Positions 1-7,700 of a stretch of 33,642 nucleotides of DNA are shown here, one piece after another. Position 1 is the first letter of the stretch, and every line of letters begins with the position of its first letter. The translations under genes and the position numbers were made by a program. The notes under the pieces are model-generated. The model made no database searches. It was given only the letters and a program-made list of their open reading frames with translations, and was not told the DNA's origin. The stretch comes from Chrysochromulina tobinii (lineage: Eukaryota; Haptophyta; Prymnesiales; Chrysochromulinaceae): the NCBI GenBank assembly GCA_001275005.1, contig JWZX01002533.1, positions 1-33,642 on the forward strand. Direction: 5' to 3'.

Positions 1-255
1 CTTGAAAGAGGCTGTGAGGAGAGAGTGTGAGGAGACGATAGGACGAGAGAAAAAGTGTCCCAACTGGATACGGCCCCGGTTTACCGCGGCGGGGCGGGGG
101 TGCACGTGAGGCCCAGCCATGCGCTGTGCCGTCCGCGCTGTGTGTGCTTAGATACGCTACAGCCGTTGTTCTCGTCTACGGTCTAAGATAACCGAACCAT
201 GCGATGCGCAGACCGCAGTGCCCAAAGTGTGGAGTCCGGGCCTTTCCGCGCCGTT
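1..255. other. Leading stretch with no recognisable gene
   Basis: I see no coding region with family resemblance and no RNA gene in this stretch. It lies downstream of the minus-strand oxygenase gene, so it probably holds that gene's 3' flank. Only short overlapping frames are open. Confidence 0.4.
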
Positions 256-1528
256 TCACCCTTCTTTTTTCAAGCGAGAGGGCGTAGAGAGCGAGAGGGA
301 TTCAAGGCTCGCCACCAGCGCCAGCTTCCTTTCCCTCTCCGCCTCGACACGCGCCTCATATGCATTTCGCTGATCGCGCAGCCGTTGCTGCTTGATCAGG
401 TAGACCTCCCCCTCCGAGGCATCGCTCGAGAGCGATGCCTCGACAGGAGGGGGGGGCGGGGGGATGAGATTCCCCCCCCCTCTCCCACCCCCCTCTCCCC
501 CCCCTCTCTCCCAGTGCCTCGCCGGGAGACTCGAGGCACCGCTCGCTGTAGTGGCGGCCAGGAGATTCCAGGCTGGCGATCGCTGTGGTGGCGATCGCTG
601 TGGCAGCAACAGCAGCGGTGGCAGCTTCTGAGAGCGGGCTGAACGACGCAACGAACACGACTCGTTGTCCCCCCAAGACCCGCTGGCCCGCGTGGGTCAC
701 GGTGCCCCCGAATATGAGCGCCGAGCCCGCCGGCGGGCAGAGGGTCATCGTCGGCTCATTGACGAAGCTTCCTCGGCCTGTGTCCGGATCGCATGCAGCT
801 TTCTTGCTCCAAAACATGGTGCCGCCTCCTTGGAAATCGACGCCTGCCGTGGAGAGGTTGACCAGAACGGTGAGCGACTGCTTGTCCTCATGCGCGCCGA
901 AGCCGCCGCCCTCCGTGTAGATGTTGATCGCTGGCTCGTTCGTCGAGAAGACGAGCTTGGGGTTGTGGATGCAGGTGGTGGCGGAAAGGGTGGCGTGGAG
1001 GGGGAAGAGCGCCTGCGTGAGGAGCGGCATGGCCGCATCCAGAAGCGAGATCGCTCGGAGAAGGAGAGAGTCGCAAGTGGCGACACCGGCCGCGTCGAGT
1101 GCACCGGTTACGGGCATGCGCATCCGCCCATGCCCCATGGACTGTCGGGCCAGCAACAAGCTCAGGGGTACAAGCCGGAGCCCGTCCGTATGCCCGACCG
1201 GGCCCACAGCCTTCAAAGATTCTGCCCGCAGCTTGTGCGAACGCGATAGCATGGCTCCAGACTTGAGCTCCAGGACCTCGGCCGCTGTCGCCAGCGCTGG
1301 GAACACAATCACTGAGTGCCCGTGCGCCGTCGATGCAGCACACGTTTGCGCAGCACTTGCCTGCTCTACATTGAGAAAATGCTCTTGCCAACCATCGCCC
1401 GACGCTGCAACGCGAGGACTCGCACACTCAGGGGTGCGGCTGGCGGCTTCACAACTGCCGCCATCTTCGCAACTGCCGCGAAGCAATTGATCATTATAGT
1501 CGTGACCGAGAGGCCCACGTTCGCGCAA
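256..1528 (-). CDS. 2-oxoglutarate/Fe(II)-dependent oxygenase (prolyl-4-hydroxylase-like fold), ends unresolved
   Basis: The minus-strand frame open from about 1528 down to 356 encodes a double-stranded beta-helix dioxygenase. Counting from the codon at 1528, the iron ligands are an HxD motif (H213, D215, in GFGAHEDK) and a distal histidine (H279, in GGTVTHAGQRV). R289 in GGQRVVFVASF would bind 2-oxoglutarate. Such enzymes hydroxylate protein or small-molecule substrates; the substrate is unknown. Neither end is settled. The codon at 1528 is TTG, and there is no ATG before residue 93, although the preceding 'HSVIVFPALATAAEVLEL' segment looks like normal family sequence, so an upstream exon or a frame change is likely. 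An ATG at 1494 opens a different frame. After about residue 300 the frame becomes low complexity, while a charged helical tail (YLIKQQRLRDQRNAYEARVE and onward, stop at 256) continues in another frame beyond poly-G/C runs. An intron or a homopolymer indel near 470-520 would explain this. The domain call is solid; the boundaries are not. Confidence 0.6.
415..442. repeat. Perfect inverted repeat (hairpin) with 12-bp arms
   Basis: CGAGGCATCGCT at 415-426 is followed by CGAG and then by its exact reverse complement at 431-442. The stem can extend imperfectly into the flanking C-rich and G-rich runs. It lies in the low-complexity part near the 3' end of the oxygenase gene. No function is assigned. 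Confidence 0.7.
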
Positions 1529-1552
1529 ACGTGTTGCAGTGTGCTCGAGTTT

Positions 1553-1591
1553 CTCTCAAGTCAAGTCAAGTCAAATCAAGTTTCTCTCAAG
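1553..1591 (-). promoter_or_regulatory. TCAAG direct-repeat cluster upstream of the oxygenase gene
   Basis: On the + strand there are three tandem TCAAG units (1556-1570), then a TCAAATCAAG variant, flanked on both sides by TCTCAAG. In the direction of the minus-strand gene this reads as repeated CTTGA. A similar three-unit GTCAA run lies upstream of the PdxT-PdxS gene. A core-promoter or 5'UTR role is inference. Confidence 0.35.
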
Positions 1592-1967
1592 AATTTGAAT
1601 CGACGGGACGCCGTTTCGACCCTCGCTATTCGCGCCATGATAGATGATTCGCGCACACGAGTCACCCACAACCGACAACGACACTCTCGCCACGCAGATC
1701 AAAGTTCATCTCCTGTCACCAGCCGCACGTTACATCATACACCCGCGCGCCGCAGCGGAAGTGCACCCCATGGAGTGCACCTGGCCATTGGTCGTCGGGA
1801 CTAATGGTCGAGCGTCGATGGAAGGTGTGAGTGGACACCTTCTGCCGCGCCGCCCCAGCTGTGGAAAATCCCCGGCGGTGCAACACTGCAACGCCCCCCC
1901 CTCCGCCCCTCGCGTTGACGCGCCCGCTTTGGCGCGGCGCGCACATGTCGGCGCTCTGGTAGCGAAC
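1592..1967. other. Gap without a recognisable gene
   Basis: This interval separates the promoter side of the oxygenase gene from the 3' end of the PdxT-PdxS gene. Short overlapping frames are open, but none has a recognisable domain or a convincing start. Confidence 0.4.
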
Positions 1968-2051
1968 GACGCGTTTAGGCGGCGACGCCCGACACGACGC
2001 ACTTCGGCGGCGACGCCCGACACGACGCGTTTAGGCGGCGACGCCGGGGTC
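1968..2051. repeat. 28-bp tandem repeat, three copies, spanning the PdxT-PdxS stop codon
   Basis: A unit beginning GACGCGTTTAGGCGGCGACG recurs at 1968, 1996 and 2024 with a few substitutions. The third copy contains the stop codon (complement of TTA at 2031-2033) and the last codons of the gene. The other two lie in the 3' flank, so the array looks like local duplication of the gene end. Confidence 0.75.
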
Positions 2052-3749
2052 GACGCCGACACGTCCCTTGAGGGTGAGCTTGTCGGTCACGTAGCTGCCG
2101 GGCTCATTCTCAAGCAGGCCGACCATCGCCTTGCCCAGCCCCGTCGAGACACGCGCCACAGTGAGCGGGTTCTGGTAGTGCGTGCACGCGTTGACCATCG
2201 CGCGCGCGCGCTGGGCCGGGTTCTCGCCCTTGAAGATGCCGCTGCCCACGAAGACGCCATCGCAGCCGAGCTCCATGAGCAAGGCCACATCCGCCGGTGT
2301 GGCCAGGCCGCCGGCAGCAAAGGTGACCACTGGTAAGCGGCCCGCGTCCTTTGTCTGCTGCACCAGCTCAAACGGGACGCGCAGCTCCTTGGCGTAGGCA
2401 AAGAGCTCGTCGTCGCGCATCGTGCTCAGCTTGCGGATCTCGGAGAAGACGGCGCGCGCGTGGCGCACGGCCTGGATCACGTTGCCGGTGCCGGCATTGC
2501 CCTTGAGACGAATCATAGCGGCCCCCTCGGAGATCCGGCGAAGTGCCTCGCCCAGGTCCTGCGCGCCGCAGACGAAGGGGATGCCGAAGCTGCGCTTGTC
2601 GATGTGGTGCGCCTCGTCCGCCGCGGTGAGCACCTCGGACTCGTCAATGCAGTCGACGTCGAGCGCCTCGAGAATCTTGGCCTCGTAAAAGTGGCCGATC
2701 CGGCTCTTGGCCATCACGGGGATCGAGCACGAGTTCATCACATCGATGATCATGGCCGGGTCGGACGAGCGCGCGACGCCGCCGTCGGCCTTGATGTCCG
2801 CCGGGATGCGCTCGAGCGCCATCACCGCCACGGCGCCAGCAGCCTCGGCGATGCGCGCCTGGTGGCCGTCGACGACATCCATGATCACGCCACCCTTTTG
2901 GAAGACCGCGAAGGCGCGCTTGGCGGCGGTTGAACCGTAGCCCATGCCGTGCGCGGGCGCCGCGATCCAGGGCGCCGCGACGCTGAAGTCCGGCACCGCC
3001 GCCACCTTGGACACCTCCTTGACCTGGCACACGTCCTTGAGGAACAGCTCGAGCCATGAGTCATCGGACGAGATTTCAGGATGGAAGCACGTCGCCATGA
3101 GCTTGTTCTGGCGGACGGCGACGACGGCGCCGTTGTCGCCGAGCTCGGGCACCTCGTCGTCGGCCGCGACTTGCGCGAGGATCTCAACGCCGTTGCGCAC
3201 CTTGGTCACCGCCGGCGCGCGAATGAAGTACGCCTTGTCGCCGCAGTTGGCCGCGCTGTTGGAGACCTCCATCGGACGGAAAGCCGACTTGGACTGGCGG
3301 CCGAAGGCGTTGCGCTTGACGGAGATGTCGAGGCCGCCGAGGAGCGGCTGCGCGGCACCGTCGTCGAGGTCCTGCGCCAACAGGATCAGGCCCGCGCACA
3401 CGCCCCACGCGGGCTTGCTCTTCACGAACTTCTGCAACGGCTCCAGCAGCTTGGCGTCGACGAGGCCGTACCCGATGGCGGTGCTCTCGCCGCCCGGAAG
3501 AATGATCGCGTCCACCGTTGCGAGCTCCTTGGGCGTGCGCACCTCGACGCCCTCGACGCCCTGGTAGCGCGCAAGCGCCTGCATGTGCTCTGCGAAGCCA
3601 CCCTGAATGGCAAGGACGCCAACCTTGAAGGGCGCGCCGGCGGACGCATGCACGGCGGCGCAGCGGGCGGCGGCGGCGGCCGGGCGCGCGGCCGGGGCGA
3701 TCGTGTACGCCTCGACGGCGACGGTGATGAACAGCAGCCGGCTCAGCAT
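2031..3749 (-). CDS. Fused pyridoxal 5'-phosphate synthase: PdxT glutaminase - PdxS synthase
   Basis: A single 572-residue frame carries both subunits of the DXP-independent vitamin B6 synthase. The PdxT glutaminase domain (about residues 40-235) has LPGGEST, the nucleophile C118 in GVCAG, and H223/E225 in CFHPE. The PdxS synthase domain (about 280-572) has D291 in VIMDVVD, the first substrate lysine K348 in [10 protein letters not shown], the second lysine K416 in [10 protein letters not shown], and the family signature around [19 protein letters not shown]. PdxT releases ammonia from glutamine, and PdxS combines it with ribose 5-phosphate and glyceraldehyde 3-phosphate. I start at the ATG at 3749 because the longer frame opens on TTG. 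The first roughly 40 residues ([20 protein letters not shown], then Ala/Arg-rich) look like an organelle-targeting extension. Fusion of two normally separate subunits is the odd feature. No intron is seen. Confidence 0.93.
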   Translation of the reverse strand: MLSRLLFITVAVEAYTIAPAARPAAAAARCAAVHASAGAPFKVGVLAIQGGFAEHMQALARYQGVEGVEVRTPKELATVDAIILPGGESTAIGYGLVDAKLLEPLQKFVKSKPAWGVCAGLILLAQDLDDGAAQPLLGGLDISVKRNAFGRQSKSAFRPMEVSNSAANCGDKAYFIRAPAVTKVRNGVEILAQVAADDEVPELGDNGAVVAVRQNKLMATCFHPEISSDDSWLELFLKDVCQVKEVSKVAAVPDFSVAAPWIAAPAHGMGYGSTAAKRAFAVFQKGGVIMDVVDGHQARIAEAAGAVAVMALERIPADIKADGGVARSSDPAMIIDVMNSCSIPVMAKSRIGHFYEAKILEALDVDCIDESEVLTAADEAHHIDKRSFGIPFVCGAQDLGEALRRISEGAAMIRLKGNAGTGNVIQAVRHARAVFSEIRKLSTMRDDELFAYAKELRVPFELVQQTKDAGRLPVVTFAAGGLATPADVALLMELGCDGVFVGSGIFKGENPAQRARAMVNACTHYQNPLTVARVSTGLGKAMVGLLENEPGSYVTDKLTLKGRVGVDPGVAA

Positions 3750-3840
3750 TGCGTCTTGAGGAAGGGGGACAAAAATCGACGTGTCATCCCGATCGGCGAC
3801 TTTCCAAAGACGCTTCGCGGAATTCAACGCGTCAGATTAC

Positions 3841-3855
3841 GTCAAGTCAAGTCAA
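3841..3855 (-). promoter_or_regulatory. GTCAA x3 repeat upstream of the PdxT-PdxS gene
   Basis: Three tandem GTCAA units lie about 90 bp upstream of the ATG at 3749, inside the 254-bp region between two divergent genes. The same pentamer phase (CTTGA in the gene's direction) is repeated upstream of the oxygenase gene. A regulatory role is inference from position and recurrence. Confidence 0.35.
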
Positions 3856-4003
3856 GACAGATATGTCATGTGACGCACTCGGAATCGAAGAAGGTGCGGG
3901 GACGCCGGGGAGCCAACCCAGATGCCGCAACGTCGGATAAGTTACGAAACGAAACCTCCCAGGAACGTATTACGAACGCCGAAGACGTGTGTGCACCTCC
4001 ATC

Positions 4004-4297
4004 ATGGAGGCCGTCCGCAGCGCCATCGCCTGGCAGGAGCGGGTCAAGCACCGCATCCACAACTTCCGAATGCCGATCAAGAGCAAACGCGTGCTCTTCC
4101 TCGTGCAATGCACCTATTTTGCGGTGCCGCTCGCGATCGGGTATGGGCTGATGAAGGTGACCGTGCCGGACGCGGAGACGATGCGCGGCAAGCTCAAGCT
4201 GCCCACGCCCGAGGAGCAGGCCCAGATCGATGCGCATAAGCGCAAGCTTCAGGCGGAGATGGACGCGGCGCGGCTGGCACGCGAGGCGAGGCTATAG
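4004..4297 (+). CDS. Small single-span membrane protein, possibly a CBP4/UQCC3-like complex III assembly factor
   Basis: This is a 97-residue protein with a basic N-terminus, one transmembrane segment (about residues 30-49) and a charged helical tail. The order 'transmembrane - GYGLMKVTVPD - Leu/Pro-containing stretch - EEQAQIDAHKRKLQ helix' resembles the layout of mitochondrial complex III assembly factors of the CBP4/UQCC3 type. That comparison is weak, from remembered family layout rather than clear identity. The start is the ATG at 4004; the frame extends five codons upstream only to a GTG. The gene is divergent from PdxT-PdxS across 254 bp. A generic small mitochondrial inner-membrane protein is equally possible. 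Confidence 0.6.
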   Translation: MEAVRSAIAWQERVKHRIHNFRMPIKSKRVLFLVQCTYFAVPLAIGYGLMKVTVPDAETMRGKLKLPTPEEQAQIDAHKRKLQAEMDAARLAREARL

Positions 4298-4770
4298 TAG
4301 CATCGCGGCGTCGCTGCGGACGCATCATCGCATAGGGTAGCCTGAAATCGGAGGTGTGTTGCATGTATGTCGGCGAGCACCTCGCGGGTCTAGAGAGTTG
4401 TATTAGAGATCAAAAGAATCGTGTGATAATGCATGTCACCCGGCGTATCATCCGGCGCGCGAATCGGGCCGAATCGCTGCGCGATTTTCGTCTCTGGCAT
4501 TTTAATTTTATGACGTGCGCGATGGATAGGGTAGCGGCTTTGGCGTTTTACAAATCGATAGCGGCTTTGCGGGCCAGGAGCTGGAGCAGACGCGCAGCTG
4601 GTTCGGTGTGTGTCGCCGCCGCCGCCACAACCACATCGATCGCTCCTTGAGATGTTGCGCGAGCGCGTCAACAGGTAATCAACAGGTGTAGACCGTCTGG
4701 TAGTAAGAGCGACGTGGCACGTGCACCGTGCTGCGATCGTAGGAGAATCCCGTGCGCGTTTTCTAGTGAT
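4298..4770. other. Gap between convergent genes
   Basis: This 473-bp interval lies between the 3' ends of the small membrane-protein gene and the polycystin gene. It is less GC-rich than the coding regions. The overlapping short frames here show no domain and no continuity, and I see no RNA gene. Confidence 0.45.
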
Positions 4771-7700
4771 CTATTCGGCCGAGGACGCTGGGACCGGATG
4801 CTCAGCCCCCTGCCGCGTCGCCTTGCGCTTGCGCTTCTCGGCCTGCAGCTTGCTGTTCTGTGCCTCGATGACCTTCGCCGCTTTCTCCTGCTGCAGCTCA
4901 ACACGGCGCTTATTCTCCGAGCGGCTCCGATAATACATCCTGGCCTCCCGCTTGCGCGTCGCGTACTCATCGACCAACTTGCGCGCGTACACCCGTGGGT
5001 CGAGGCTCGGCCATGGGTCGGGCTTGAGGTCGTACCTGCATGCAATGAGGAGGGCCATCAGCATGCAATGAGGGAGGGAGGGTCGAGGCTCGGCCATGGG
5101 TCGGGCTTGAGGTCGTACGGAGGCTCGTCGTTGTATCTGCGGCCAGAGGGATCGGCATAGGGTGCAATTAGGGTGCAATTAGGGTGCAATTAGGGTGCAA
5201 TTAGGGTGCAATCTCAGAGTGTTTGGAGGCCATCAAGGGGCACTTGGAGGCCATCAAGGGGCACTTGGAGTGGCGCCATTCGTTACTTGATGAGCACGGA
5301 TGAGTACTCGGCGATGATGAGAGTCCGGTACAGGTTCGTCAAGATCCACAGCACGATGCACGTGAACGAGGTGAGGTAGATCAGGTCGATGACTGAGGGG
5401 AAGTCCGTCTCCATCGTAGGCCAGATGGTGGATGATTGCGCCATCTCCTTAAATGGAAGGGCGGTGGGCCGGCGCAGGAGGTAGATTGTGGTGCCTAGAG
5501 AGGTGATGACATTATGGAACGGGTACGCAGTCGGGTAGAGCAGATTGCCAGTCAGTGCGAAGGTGACCATCGCGATCAAGAGGAAGATGAGGGCAGGCAC
5601 AAGCTTGACGCATGCGCGGCCCATCGTGATGCGCATGAGGAAGAGCCTCTTGGAGACGATGGAGTAGTAGAGCGCGAGGCGCAGCACGCACCTGATGAGG
5701 GACGCAAACAGCGATCATCAGTGGTCATCAGCGGTCATCAGCGGTCCTTAGTGGTCGTCAGTGGTCATTAGCGGTCATCAGCGGTCATTAGCTGGCAAGT
5801 AGCAGAGCGCGAGGCGCGCAGCACGACACTAGCATCATCAGTGGGCATCAGAGCCATCAGCGGTCATCAGTGTCATCATTGTCATCAGTGTCATCAGCAC
5901 GCACACGAGCAGTGCCGCCCCAAACAATTGCGAGGAGTAGCGCATCGAGAAGAGCGTGCGCGCCATAGTGGGCATGTAGGGCGGTGGCCACGTGGCGTCT
6001 TCTTTGAATAAGACTGATGGAGCGCGTGAGAAGAGACCATCAGCGGTCATCAGCGGCCATCAGTGGTCATTAGCGGTCATCAGCGATCATCAGCGGCCAT
6101 CAGCGGTCATCCGCGGTCATCAGCGGCCATCAGTACCAATCCGTGGCGATCAGTAGCCATCAGAGGTCATCAGCATGCACACCCTGGAGAGCGTCCATCT
6201 CGGCATAATGGTAATCATCAGAGGTCATCAGCATGCACACCCTGGAGAGCGTCCATCTCGGCATAATGGTAATCATCAGAGGTCATCAGCATGCACACCC
6301 TGGAGAGCGTCAATCTCGGCGTTCTCGGTGCGTCGCACGAACCAGCCACTCACTCCGAGCGCGGCCGTGAGAAAGTGCGCGACCATCTCGGGCTTGACGA
6401 TGAACCAGACGGGGGCTCCTCCCACAGTACCGAGCGCCGCATCGACGCCGAAGAGTTTGCCGATCGTGTTCGAGGCCGCGATGCGCAGAAAGTTGATGAT
6501 GACTTGGAGGGCTCGAAGGCCGAGCCAAATGATGAGAAGGTATTCGAGGAAGTCGCCCATGAACGAATTGGACGAGAGCGAGCCTGCGATGAGGAGGAGG
6601 GCAAGTCGCAGCGGTCATTAGCGGCCATTAGCGGCCATTAGCGGCCATTAGCGGCCATTAGCGGCCATTAGCGGCCATTAGCGGCCATTAGCGGTCATTA
6701 GCGGTCATTAGGAGGAGGGCAATTCATTCGTGTGGACCTCCGCGGCAATCAACGACTGGACAGTGCTCCTCTCAGAGGTCATCAGAGGTCATCAAAGGTC
6801 ATCCTCAGAGGACATCCTCAGAGGACATCCTCAGTACCTGCAACGCAGCTAAACTGCACTTTCGCGTAGCCAGTGCGAATGAGCTCCGTCACGATCTGCG
6901 TGTTCGCAACGTGATCCGTCTGCGGGTTGTAAAAGGTCATGTCGATGCCCACCGCAAGCGTCTGGCGATCGAGCCACGAATTCTCGGTGAGCCCACGCAG
7001 CACGGTGCGCAGCTCGAAGAAGGTCAGATTCGGTGGAAGGGTAAGGGCGAAGCCGCCGGTAGCGGCTGCCTCAAAAGCCGGTACCTGAAAAGGGACGCGA
7101 TCAGAGGTCATCAGAGGTCATCAGAGGTCATCAGAGCTCATCAGAGCTCATCAGAGCTCATCAGAGCTCATCGGGACTCATCAGAGCTCATCAGGACTCA
7201 TCAGAGCTCATCAGAGCTCATCAGAGCTCATCAAAAGGCAATCATGGTTCATCGGTGGCCGCCTCCAAAGGAAGGTACCGTCGGCGACGGGAAACCATCA
7301 GAGGTCATTAGAGGCAATCACGGTTCATCTCCAAGGCAGGTACCGTCGGCGATGGAAAACCGAGCTCTTCGGCTGTTTGGTAAACGAAGGCGGGCAAGAG
7401 GCCAGTGTAGGTGGTACCATTCCAGCCAGTAAAGTTGGCAGAGCCCGCGCTGGGGCTGCCTCCACCCGATCTTGTGGCATTACTGGTACTTGTGCCGGCG
7501 CTGCCGGCGCTGTTGGCGCTGTCGGCGCTGGTGGTCAAGCGCTTCACAGACGGCCCCGGGCACGCGGGATAGCACTCGACACGTGGCACGTAGAAGGCTG
7601 CCGCGGCGGCCGTGCGCTCAGGCGGCGCATGGGGTGCCAACGGCCCGAAATTGGTCGTGACGGTGTTCTCGGAGGAGTAGCAGAGGGAGACGTTACCCGG

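Noticed and set aside
3081-4151. 356-codon plus-strand frame overlapping PdxT-PdxS
   Set aside because: It is the shadow of a strongly conserved minus-strand gene and has no domain of its own.
5160-5213. TTAGGG-containing repeats suggesting a telomere remnant
   Set aside because: The true unit is the 11-mer GGGTGCAATTA inside intron 12; TTAGGG appears only because of the unit junction.
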